A DNA stretch of 6,371 bases from an uncultured Acidimicrobiaceae bacterium (GCA_947258635.1 CAMYJM010000158.1:1-6371); one strand, 5' to 3'; counted from the stretch's first letter, positions 1 through 5,452 are shown. Numbers and translations are program-made. Notes: generated by a model from the letters alone, not told the origin.

Positions 1-87
1 TTTGCACTGGTCATCGCCACGATCACGGGAACGGCCGGTGGCGTGCTGGCTGAGAATCGGTACCGGCGTGAAGAGGGCCTTCCGTAG
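1..87 (+). CDS. 3' end of an unidentified, probably membrane-anchored protein
   Basis: Frame 1 is open from the window edge to a TAG at 85-87 and gives the last 28 residues of a protein. The first 17 or so are hydrophobic and small (ALVIATITGTAGGVLA), and are followed by a short charged tail (ENRYRREEGLP). That pattern fits a last membrane helix with a basic cytoplasmic tail. I do not recognise the family, and the fragment is too short to name. The stop lies only 15 nt before the putative -10 box of rnpB, so the -35 region of the RNA gene must fall inside this coding end. The frame could be fortuitous, because GC-rich DNA is open by chance over such a length; the hydrophobic-then-charged composition is the main support. 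Confidence 0.45.
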   Translation, partial: FALVIATITGTAGGVLAENRYRREEGLP

Positions 88-102
88 CGGCGGCGGTTGC
101 GG

Positions 103-108
103 TACGGT
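103..108 (+). promoter_or_regulatory. -10 box of the rnpB promoter (TACGGT)
   Basis: TACGGT fits the actinobacterial -10 pattern TANNNT. Six nucleotides separate it from g115, the first base of the P1 helix of RNase P RNA, which is the spacing expected between a -10 box and a transcription start. The best-placed -35 (TTCCGT, 80-85, 17-bp spacer) matches the TTGACA consensus poorly and overlaps the stop region of the upstream gene. The agreement between box position and RNA start is the reason for the call. Confidence 0.5.
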
Positions 109-114
109 TTTCAT

Positions 115-462
115 GCGCGAGCCCGGCAGACGGTCGCAGCGTCGCTGCGAGCAGCGGCGCTGAGGAAAGTCCGGACTCCACAGGGCACGATGCTGGCTAA
201 CGGCCAGGCGGGGCGACCCGACGGAAAGTGCAACAGAGAGCAAACCGCCGATGGGGTCCGGTCTTACGACCGGGTTCACAGGCAAGGGTGAAACGGTGGT
301 GTAAGAGACCACCAGCGTCGCAGGCGACTGCGGCGGCTCGGTAAACCCCATCGGGAGCAAGGCCAAGTGTGGACAGAGTGGACCCGCTCGTTACGTCCCA
401 GGTGGGCCGCATAGATAGATGACCGTTCAACGACAGAATCCGGCTTACCGCCGGGCTCGCGC
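115..462 (+). ncRNA. rnpB: RNase P RNA (type A), catalytic subunit of RNase P
   Basis: This is the ribozyme that removes the 5' leader of precursor tRNAs, acting with the small RnpA protein. The ends are set by the P1 helix: 13 bases at 115-127 (GCGCGAGCCCGGC) are perfectly complementary to 450-462. Conserved blocks follow in the right order: CR-I GAGGAAAGTCCGGACTCC (162-179), the CR-II/III region with GGAAAGTGCAACAGAGAGCA (about 221-240), the GTGAAACGGTGGTGTAAGAG motif (about 288-307), the L15 loop GGTAAACCCC (340-349) whose GGU pairs with the tRNA 3' CCA end, and CR-V ATAGATAGATGACC (411-424) with ACAGAATCCGGCTTAC (433-448), which forms P4 with CR-I. The length of about 348 nt is normal for type A bacterial RNase P RNA. 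Apparent reading frames across it on both strands are not genes. The mature 3' end may extend a few bases past 462. Confidence 0.97.
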
Positions 463-629
463 AACTCCCGCGACTGCCGATGATCGAACTCGAGCGACTG
501 TGCGGTGGGGTTCGAAATCGAGGGCGCCGGGAAGCCGCACGGATAGCTCGAGTAGATCTCGATCTGGTCAAAGCCCCATGATCGAATTCTGATTTGATCG
601 AAACCAAATCCTGAATTGCTCGAGATCCC
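463..629. other. Non-coding spacer between rnpB and the response regulator, with GATCGAA repeats
   Basis: No credible gene lies here. The 7-mer GATCGAA occurs three times (482-488, 580-586, 596-602). The first two copies sit in a 12-base direct repeat with one mismatch (ATGATCGAACTC at 480-491, ATGATCGAATTC at 578-589). CTCGAG occurs three times, near 489, 548 and 618. A weak long-range pairing joins 498-506 to 534-542. A TTCGAAA near 511 resembles a tRNA T loop, but the flanking stem does not pair. The part from about 575 to 620 is clearly richer in A and T than the rest of the window. Confidence 0.4.
585..617. terminator. Imperfect hairpin between rnpB and the response regulator, possible two-way terminator
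   Basis: GATTTG (591-596) pairs with CAAATC (605-610) across an 8-nt loop. After a small internal loop (590 against 611-612), AATTC (585-589) pairs with GAATT (613-617). It lies where transcripts of rnpB (+) and of the response regulator (-) should both end, which suggests a terminator. Against this, the stem is AT-rich and no T run follows on either strand, so it is not a classical intrinsic terminator. It could instead be a protein-binding site. Confidence 0.3.
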
Positions 630-1520
630 CTAGCCCCAGTCGGTCATGACGACGTACGCACCGGACGATGCAGTTCCCATTTCGCCCCGGACGTGGAAGG
701 CTACGACGAGTGCCCCGGCCTCATCCCCGCCGGCGGCCACATGCCGGGCCGATACGCGAAGGAATATCGGATGCCCGGACGGATGCATGTAGCGGACGTC
801 GACCGGCCCCGGTTCGCCGGCAATCAGTTTGTTCCAATCGCGCCAATCGTTGGGGTGAATGATCTGCTCGATCGCCGAGGCCGTGACTTCTTCAACGGTG
901 CGACCGACGGCAGATGCCACCCGGGGCTCCACAAAGAGGAACGATCCATCGGCCCCGACGACGGCAACCCCGAGAGAGTCGGAGCCTTCGGCCGTCCCCG
1001 GCGCCAGCATCGGCGGCGGGGACGGCGATTCGCCGGCGCTGACCGCCGAATCGATCGGCCACGGGGTTATGCCGGGCGTTTCGGCTACCTGGCGGCGCTC
1101 GTGATCCTTGCGACCCATGGCAAACGCAACCGACCGTTCGAGATCCTCCGGGCTCACGGCGCCTTTCACCAGATAGTCCTGGGCGCCTGCCTCTATGGCG
1201 CTACGGGCCAGCTTGGCGTTCTCATGAGAGGACAGAACGACTATCGGCACAAACGGATCGGCGCCGCGGACTCCGTTGAGGCTATCCATGCCATCGGCAT
1301 CGGGGAGCACGAGGTCGAGGAGCACACAGTCGGGTGGATCGGCGGCGATTTGGGCTACGGCCTCTTCGAGACTCCGAGCATGACGCACCGCCGCCACCTC
1401 ATTGGGTGGCCATATGTCCGCCAGCATCGACTTGACCAACCGCAAATGGAGCGGGTTGTCTTCGACAAGCAGCAGATCCGGCATCGACCGATGTCGACGA
1501 CGGGCTGAGTCCTCGGTCAT
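630..1520 (-). CDS. Orphan response regulator with REC and PAS domains
   Basis: This 296-residue protein has an N-terminal phosphoacceptor receiver domain (about residues 15-135). Its key residues are all visible: the acidic pair E20-D21 in LLLVEDN, the phosphoacceptor D69 in LLDLVLPD, the switch serine S97 in VVLSSHEN, Y116, and lysine K119 in DYLVKG, where the usual proline after lysine is replaced by glycine. A Pro/Ser-rich linker (about 144-180) leads to a PAS-like domain (about 182-278) with HPNDW and a C-terminal VAFHVRGE strand. There is no DNA-binding, GGDEF or kinase domain, so output is probably by protein contact. The start at 1520 is supported by GGGGAG five bases upstream; the later Met13 lacks such a site. 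No histidine kinase gene lies in the window, so the partner is unknown. The domain architecture is clear; the role is not. Confidence 0.9.
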   Translation of the reverse strand: MTEDSARRRHRSMPDLLLVEDNPLHLRLVKSMLADIWPPNEVAAVRHARSLEEAVAQIAADPPDCVLLDLVLPDADGMDSLNGVRGADPFVPIVVLSSHENAKLARSAIEAGAQDYLVKGAVSPEDLERSVAFAMGRKDHERRQVAETPGITPWPIDSAVSAGESPSPPPMLAPGTAEGSDSLGVAVVGADGSFLFVEPRVASAVGRTVEEVTASAIEQIIHPNDWRDWNKLIAGEPGPVDVRYMHPSGHPIFLRVSARHVAAGGDEAGALVVAFHVRGEMGTASSGAYVVMTDWG

Positions 1521-1525
1521 ATCAT

Positions 1526-1531
1526 CTCCCC
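1526..1531 (-). promoter_or_regulatory. Ribosome binding site of the response regulator
   Basis: Read on the minus strand this is GGGGAG, with 5 nt before the ATG at 1520. It is the clearest Shine-Dalgarno site in the window and decides the start in favour of Met1 over Met13. Most other genes here lack one. Confidence 0.65.
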
Positions 1532-1720
1532 AGGAGCGGCCGGGGTAACCGCCTAGCTCTTGTTTCGGCGGAATCCAGTTACTTCTTGACGATAACTCTG
1601 GAAACGTGCCTCTGATGACGATTCCGCTGCCAGAGACGCCACGTCATCTTGCAGCCGGGGAATTCCTGCGCCGGACCGGCCGCTAGTCTCCGCCGGGCGC
1701 TCCTCCACCATTGGACCTTC

Positions 1721-2707
1721 GTGACTGAATTCGCCTACTTCTGCGGGCACGAGCAGTTTCATCCGGAAACCCTCGTAGAACATGCTCGATTGGCCGAACA
1801 GGCCGGCTTCGACTGGCTCGTGGTGTCGGAGCACTTCCACCCCTGGGTCGACGACGTGTCGGCCTCGGGTTTCGCCTTCGCCACGATCGCGGCGATGGCG
1901 GCCGCGACCGAGAGGGTGCAGATCACGACCGGCGTCACTACCCCCCTGTTTCGCTATCACCCCGGGGTGGTCGCCCAAGCCTCGGCAACCCTCGATCGGC
2001 TCAGTACGGGCCGGTTCAACCTGGGGGTGGGCACCGGAGAGAACCTCAATGAAGGCCCGCTCGGCCTCCCGTTTCCGAAGTACGCCGAACGAGCCGCCCG
2101 TATGCGCGAGGCGCTGCAGATCATGCGGCGGCTCCTCGACGGCGAGAAGCTCACCTTCGAAGGCGACTACTACCGCACGGATCGCGCCAAGCTCTACAGC
2201 CCGCCGACCCGTTACGTCCCCATATGGATGGCAGCCGGCGGGCCCAAGTCGGCTGCCCTGGCCGCGGAGCTCGCCGACGGCGTGATCACCAGCGTCAAGG
2301 TTCCGGAGGAGACTCGCCAGCGAGTGATCAATCCCGCCAACGAGGCCGCCGCCGCGCTGGGGCGGCCCCACCCGCGCATCCTCGCCACTCGCTGGTCGGT
2401 GCTGGCGCACAGCCGGGCGGAGGCATGGGAGGCACTCGGTGCGTGGCGTGGTCTCCGGGCGCCGGGACGCCTCGAGGCGGTGGACCCGGCCGACCTGCGG
2501 GAGCGCGCCGACGAGATGGATCCGGAAGAAGTGCTGTCTCGTTACAGCATCGTGCGCGGCCCCGAGGATTACATCGCGACGTACCTGCCGCTCGTCGAGT
2601 TTGGAGCCGAGGTCGTCACGATCCAGACGACATCGCTGGATCAGAAGTCCACCATCGCCATGCTCGGGGCCGAGGTTCTGCCCGAGCTGCGCCAAGCCAC
2701 CCGGTAG
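1721..2707 (+). CDS. F420-dependent luciferase-like oxidoreductase, G6PDH-like subfamily
   Basis: This 328-residue TIM-barrel flavin/deazaflavin enzyme transfers hydride to or from cofactor F420 in the cytoplasm. The start is GTG 1721 (VTEFAYFCGHEQ): the family begins at this strand, and the 24 upstream codons from the TTG at 1649 have no family character. Compared from memory with mycobacterial F420-dependent glucose-6-phosphate dehydrogenase, at a constant offset of two residues, E37, H38 and W42 (SEHFHPW) match its D39, H40 and W44, and E107 (GTGENLNE) matches its E109. These residues act at the cofactor and in catalysis. The sugar-phosphate ligands seem altered: the region of its K259 reads LSRYS and that of R283 reads DQKS, so glucose 6-phosphate may not be the substrate. 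No Shine-Dalgarno site is seen; a TAGTCT box (1684-1689) is a possible -10. It is divergent from the response regulator across 200 bp in which I see no gene. Confidence 0.88.
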   Translation: MTEFAYFCGHEQFHPETLVEHARLAEQAGFDWLVVSEHFHPWVDDVSASGFAFATIAAMAAATERVQITTGVTTPLFRYHPGVVAQASATLDRLSTGRFNLGVGTGENLNEGPLGLPFPKYAERAARMREALQIMRRLLDGEKLTFEGDYYRTDRAKLYSPPTRYVPIWMAAGGPKSAALAAELADGVITSVKVPEETRQRVINPANEAAAALGRPHPRILATRWSVLAHSRAEAWEALGAWRGLRAPGRLEAVDPADLRERADEMDPEEVLSRYSIVRGPEDYIATYLPLVEFGAEVVTIQTTSLDQKSTIAMLGAEVLPELRQATR

Positions 2708-2763
2708 CGCCTCTGCAGAGAAGCTGGGGGCGGCGACCCGGTCTTCCGCTCTGCGAGACAGTT

Positions 2764-2793
2764 CCGACACTTCGCAGATACCCTCGGTATCGT
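2764..2793 (+). promoter_or_regulatory. Candidate promoter of the Ntn-hydrolase lipoprotein gene
   Basis: CCGACA (2764-2769, four of six matches to TTGACA) and TATCGT (2788-2793, TANNNT) are 18 bp apart and would start transcription near 2800. An alternative -10 box, TACCCT (2779-2784), would start it near 2791. The choice matters: the GGAAG at 2795-2799, which is well spaced from the GTG at 2807, would be in the transcript only with the second box. Transcription could also continue from the oxidoreductase gene, which ends 99 bp upstream. Confidence 0.35.
2777..2791. repeat. Perfect short inverted repeat GATACC-CTC-GGTATC, possible operator
   Basis: Two 6-bp arms surround a 3-bp centre. The repeat overlaps both candidate -10 boxes of the downstream lipoprotein gene and ends 3 nt before its GGAAG ribosome-binding sequence. 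A regulator bound here could block RNA polymerase; as RNA, the hairpin would sit just before the ribosome site. It does not look like a terminator, because no T run follows. Confidence 0.4.
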
Positions 2794-2806
2794 TGGAAGA
2801 CGACGC

Positions 2807-3940
2807 GTGGAACGGATGAGTGCCATCGCTACAGCCGCGGACCGTGCTTCGAGCCGACCGACGCGGGCGCGCGGCCCACGCGTATCGGGCCGGCTCCTTG
2901 CCGCCCTGCTCGTCGTCGCCTCGTGGGCCGGCGCTTGCGGCACCGGCGGCGCCCCGGCGTATCCGATACCTGACCAAGATTATTCGCACCTGGGGCTGTC
3001 CCCATCCGCAGCCGCCACTCTGTTGAGCCTGGAGAAGATCGACGACTATCCGCTCTACACGATGCACCACTACGCCGAGTACGACTATTCGGAGTATGCA
3101 AGCGGGCGAGAGGTCAGTTCGGGTCGGGCGCTCCGGGCCGCCGGCACCGATCCGGCGCGATGGGGCTGCGCCCTCTTCGCAGCTCTCAACGATCCGAACG
3201 GCGGCCTCTACGGGCGGAATTTCGACTGGGAGTTCAGCCCGGCTCTCCTGTTGTTCGCCGATCCGCCCGACGGGTATGCGTCTGCCGCCATGGTCGACAT
3301 CGCCTATCTGGGGTTCGACGGATCGGTCGACCTGACCCTGCAGGCTCTCGGAGACCTGGTGAACCTGCTCGATGCCCCTTACATCCCCTTTGACGGCCTC
3401 AACAGCGCCGGGTTGGCGGTCGCCATGGCCGCGGTGCCGAGGCGCGGGAACTTGCCGGATGATCCGCACAAGGACACGGTGGGCTCCCTCGGAGCGATTC
3501 GAGTCATGCTGGACAAAGCCGCCACGGTCGCAGAAGCTCTCGATCTCCTTTTCAGCTACAACATCGACTTCGCGGGCGGCCCCCCCGTCCACTACTTGAT
3601 CGCCGACGCCTCGGGCGACTCGGTCCTCGTCGAGTACCTCGAGGGGGAGATCCATGAGTTTCCCGGCGAGATCGGTTGGCATCTGGCAACGAACTTCCTC
3701 ATCGCAGCGGCTGATTCGACGGTCGGCCAGTGCCGTCGGTATGACGCAGTCGCCGCCGCCCTCGAAGCCGGAGCCGGCAGTCTGCATCCCGACGAGGCCG
3801 TCAATCTGCTCCGCGAGGTATCTCAGTCGAACACCCAATGGTCGGTGGTCTACGACCTCCATTCGGGCGACATTCGCATCGCGATGGGACGGGACTACGA
3901 CCACCTCGAGGTCCTCCGGCTCGAAATGGACGAACAGTGA
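2807..3940 (+). CDS. Lipoprotein Ntn-hydrolase of the choloylglycine hydrolase / acid ceramidase / C45 type
   Basis: This is a 377-residue exported linear-amide hydrolase. A basic N-terminus, a hydrophobic stretch (about 29-41) and the lipobox AGAC with Cys44 mark it as a lipoprotein. The catalytic core starts at Cys121 (WGCALFAALN). Spacing matches bile salt hydrolase: C121, R137 and D140 in GRNFDW correspond to its C2, R18 and D21; N199 (DGLNSAGLAVA) to N82; N296 (ATNF) to N175; R311 (RRYDAV) to R228, the last two placed by motif. These enzymes activate by cutting before the cysteine and hydrolyse amides such as N-acyl conjugates, bile salts, penicillin V or ceramide; the substrate here is unknown. 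The 77 residues between the two cysteines resemble the N-terminal alpha chain of acid ceramidase-type enzymes. GTG 2807 follows GGAAG by 7 nt; ATG 2816 is an alternative. It ends 17 bp from a convergent gene. Confidence 0.82.
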   Translation: MERMSAIATAADRASSRPTRARGPRVSGRLLAALLVVASWAGACGTGGAPAYPIPDQDYSHLGLSPSAAATLLSLEKIDDYPLYTMHHYAEYDYSEYASGREVSSGRALRAAGTDPARWGCALFAALNDPNGGLYGRNFDWEFSPALLLFADPPDGYASAAMVDIAYLGFDGSVDLTLQALGDLVNLLDAPYIPFDGLNSAGLAVAMAAVPRRGNLPDDPHKDTVGSLGAIRVMLDKAATVAEALDLLFSYNIDFAGGPPVHYLIADASGDSVLVEYLEGEIHEFPGEIGWHLATNFLIAAADSTVGQCRRYDAVAAALEAGAGSLHPDEAVNLLREVSQSNTQWSVVYDLHSGDIRIAMGRDYDHLEVLRLEMDEQ

Positions 3941-3957
3941 CCGGTCGGATCCCGGGC

Positions 3958-4602
3958 TCAGCTCCCGAGCACGCTGAGGATCTCGCGGATCTCAGCCGCT
4001 AGGGCGAAGTTCTCCGGATCATGGGCCGCCGCGGCCTCGAGTGCCGGAACAACGTTGATTCGGTAGGCATCCCGAACCGTGGCTCCGTCGGAATCGGCGC
4101 CGGCGGCATCGAGCAGGTCACCAATCTGGCTGATGAGGGCCGGGCCCAGAGTGCCGACCAAATCCACCTGCCACAGTCCGTCGGAGCTCTTACGGGCGAT
4201 GATCGTGGCCGCCCCGTCGCCCGTGACCGCCACCGCGGCGTAGTTCCCGCCGAGCTGAGTGAACCCGTCGACCGTAATGGCCGCCAGGCTCCCCCCGTAC
4301 CGGGCGCGCAGCGCATCGCTGAAGCCGGCGAGATAGCGGGCCGCCGATTCCTCAGTGGCCCCGCGGCGCAGCAATGTGGCAAGCTCCTCGGTGGGCATCG
4401 CGTTCTCGGCGGCCAGGACGATGAGCATCGACTCCTGGTAGGTGAGCTGTTGGGCCGTGTCCATGTCGTCTGCTTCGAGCGAGTCGAACCAAGAGCGGAC
4501 GCTCCCCGTCGGGAATTGTGAGGGTTCGGTCGTGTCCGCGCCACTGCCCCCGCAAGCGGCGACGACGAGGAGGATTACCAAAGCAGCAGAACCACGGTGC
4601 AC
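3958..4602 (-). CDS. Small lipoprotein of unknown function
   Basis: This 214-residue protein begins MHRGSAALVILLVVAAC: a short basic start, a hydrophobic core and the lipobox VAAC with Cys17, followed by the flexible GGSGADTTEPS linker usual in actinobacterial lipoproteins. It should be anchored outside the membrane. The mature part holds a helical region (about 33-95, SWFDSLEADDMDTAQQL onward), then beta-like stretches (AAITVDGF, YAAVAVTG, AATIIAR, WQVDLVG; about 104-150) and a C-terminal helix. That order recalls NTF2-like lipoprotein domains, but this is a guess from pattern; I do not recognise the family. The GTG start at 4602 has no Shine-Dalgarno site but lies 6 nt after a TAGATT box, so the message is probably leaderless. 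It is divergent from the TSUP transporter genes and may be linked to them in function, but the sequence does not prove it. Confidence 0.8.
   Translation of the reverse strand: MHRGSAALVILLVVAACGGSGADTTEPSQFPTGSVRSWFDSLEADDMDTAQQLTYQESMLIVLAAENAMPTEELATLLRRGATEESAARYLAGFSDALRARYGGSLAAITVDGFTQLGGNYAAVAVTGDGAATIIARKSSDGLWQVDLVGTLGPALISQIGDLLDAAGADSDGATVRDAYRINVVPALEAAAAHDPENFALAAEIREILSVLGS
3973..3996. terminator. Hairpin at the convergent junction, possible terminator
   Basis: GCTGAG (3973-3978) pairs with CTCAGC (3991-3996), and ATC with GAT continues the stem past one bulged G. It lies in the last codons of the minus-strand lipoprotein gene, 33 bp beyond the stop of the plus-strand hydrolase gene. 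No T run follows. It may slow transcription of the hydrolase gene, or it may just reflect the encoded AEIREIL helix. The 17 bp between the stops hold no clear terminator. Confidence 0.2.
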
Positions 4603-4608
4603 CGGGAG

Positions 4609-4614
4609 AATCTA
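4609..4614 (-). promoter_or_regulatory. -10 box of a leaderless promoter for the small lipoprotein (TAGATT)
   Basis: On the minus strand TAGATT fits TANNNT and is separated by 6 nt from the GTG at 4602, so the start codon and the transcription start would coincide. No ribosome-binding sequence is present. The -35 position (GCCGAC with a 17-bp spacer) is a weak match. Confidence 0.6.
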
Positions 4615-4681
4615 GTGCCCGGCGCTGAGTAGTCGGCGCCGGTCGGTGGCTGGTGGCAACTCCACGCATCGGGCCGGCACC

Positions 4682-4687
4682 TACACT
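4682..4687 (+). promoter_or_regulatory. -10 box of a leaderless promoter for the TSUP gene pair (TACACT)
   Basis: TACACT fits TANNNT and lies 7 nt before the GTG at 4695. With the matching minus-strand box at 4609-4614 it makes a divergent pair in a 92-bp spacer. No convincing -35 is seen. The box supports GTG 4695 over GTG 4653 as the start, since 4653 lies upstream of it. Confidence 0.55.
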
Positions 4688-4694
4688 CGCCGGT

Positions 4695-5051
4695 GTGGTC
4701 GCCACTCTTCGCTCCGTGATGCTCGGTGCTGTCGCCGGTGTCATCAGCGGGCTGTTTGGCGTCGGTGGCGGCGTGATTGTGGTGCCGGGGTTGGTGTTGT
4801 GGATGGGATTGGATCAACGACGCGCCGCAGCAACGTCGTTGGCCACAATCACGATGTCGGCGGCGATGGCGGTGGTTCTGTTCGGCCGGGCATCGGCCAT
4901 CGACTGGGCGGCCGCCGGCTACCTGCTCATCGGCGCCGCGGTGGGGGTCCGGTTGGCGGCACGCCACCTCGACCGGATCCCGGCAACCTGGTTGACCTGG
5001 ACTTTCGTTGCGCTCATGCTCCTCGCCGCGGTGCGATTGGCGTTCCCGTGA
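4695..5051 (+). CDS. Half-size TauE/SafE (TSUP) family transporter, first half
   Basis: This is a 118-residue membrane protein matching one of the two repeats of the TauE/SafE family, which exports or imports sulfite, sulfoacetate and other small organic anions. It shows the repeat signature: G15, then LFGVGGGVIVVPGL (20-33), G38-L39, ATSLATI (46-52) and D70-W71. Hydrophobic segments at about 8-38 (broken by the glycine motif), 47-63, 72-88 and 100-117 suggest four membrane spans. Usual family members are near 250 residues with two such repeats in one chain; this one is half. The GTG at 4695 is preferred because of the TACACT box 7 nt upstream and because it brings the protein into gapless register with its neighbour. 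An earlier GTG at 4653 would add 14 non-hydrophobic residues. Its TGA overlaps the next gene's GTG (GTGA), which indicates translational coupling. Confidence 0.85.
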   Translation: MVATLRSVMLGAVAGVISGLFGVGGGVIVVPGLVLWMGLDQRRAAATSLATITMSAAMAVVLFGRASAIDWAAAGYLLIGAAVGVRLAARHLDRIPATWLTWTFVALMLLAAVRLAFP

Positions 5052-5452
5052 CCGCCGCCATCGTGCTCGTGGTCGTCGGAATTCTCGCCGGGATGTTGGC
5101 CGGCTCGCTGGGAATTGGGGGCGGGGTGATCTTCGTCCCGGTTCTCGCCGTTGTCGTCGGTCTCGAGCAAGCCGTCGCCCAGGGCACATCGCTGGCCGTA
5201 ATCGCCCCGATGGCGGCCATCGCCACCTATGCCCACGTGCGCTACGGTCGGGTGGACTGGCCATCGGCAATGCCGGTAGGGATTGCTTCGATTGCCGGCG
5301 CCGCCGTTGGGGCGCAGGCGGCGCTTGCGGCCAACCCACTGCTCTTGCGCCGGTTGTTCGCCGGCCTTCTCGTATTGCTGGCCACCCGTCTCGTGGTGAA
5401 CGAGCTCCGCCACAGCCGGCAAGTCACGGCCCCGGACGGATCGGCACGTTGA
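5048..5452 (+). CDS. Half-size TauE/SafE (TSUP) family transporter, second half
   Basis: This is a 134-residue membrane protein with the same repeat signature: G15, SLGIGGGVIFVPVL (20-33), G38-L39, GTSLAVI (46-52), D70-W71. Hydrophobic segments lie at about 4-38, 48-62, 74-93 and 100-117, with a charged C-terminal tail (NELRHSRQ to SAR). With the previous gene product it adds up to 252 residues, the size of one complete family member, so the two probably assemble as a heterodimer with one transport path. The GTG start lies inside the stop of the first gene, without its own ribosome site, as expected for coupled translation. The substrate cannot be told from the sequence. A single frameshift in the assembly that splits one gene is the main alternative. 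The last 29 bp overlap the convergent YdjM-like gene. Confidence 0.85.
   Translation: MTAAIVLVVVGILAGMLAGSLGIGGGVIFVPVLAVVVGLEQAVAQGTSLAVIAPMAAIATYAHVRYGRVDWPSAMPVGIASIAGAAVGAQAALAANPLLLRRLFAGLLVLLATRLVVNELRHSRQVTAPDGSAR

Noticed and set aside
499..530. Possible tRNA T arm around TTCGAAA
   Set aside because: The bases flanking the loop do not form a 5-bp stem, and no anticodon arm or acceptor stem can be drawn around it.
97..607. Open frames on both strands across rnpB
   Set aside because: The sequence is a structured RNA with conserved RNase P blocks; the peptides have no family character.
693..1508. A 271-codon open frame on the plus strand
   Set aside because: It is antisense to the response regulator, whose REC and PAS features are clear. 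The translation shows no domain and is rich in Arg, Gly and His.
1649..1720. TTG 1649 as the start of the oxidoreductase
   Set aside because: The 24 extra residues do not resemble the family, whose first beta strand begins at the GTG at 1721.
1553..3904. A 783-codon open frame on the minus strand
   Set aside because: It lies opposite the oxidoreductase and hydrolase genes, both of which have recognisable family motifs and active-site residues. Its translation is rich in Arg, Gly and His with no domain, and crosses the gap between the two real genes. Long antisense frames are expected in GC-rich coding DNA.
4653..5051. GTG 4653 as the start of the first TSUP gene
   Set aside because: It lies upstream of the TACACT box, has no ribosome-binding sequence and adds a non-hydrophobic 14-residue stretch absent from the second half. 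It remains possible if the promoter is elsewhere.
4575..5339. A 254-codon open frame on the minus strand
   Set aside because: It is antisense to the TSUP genes and very rich in Arg, Pro, His and Gln, with no recognisable domain. The plus-strand products have membrane spans and the family signature.
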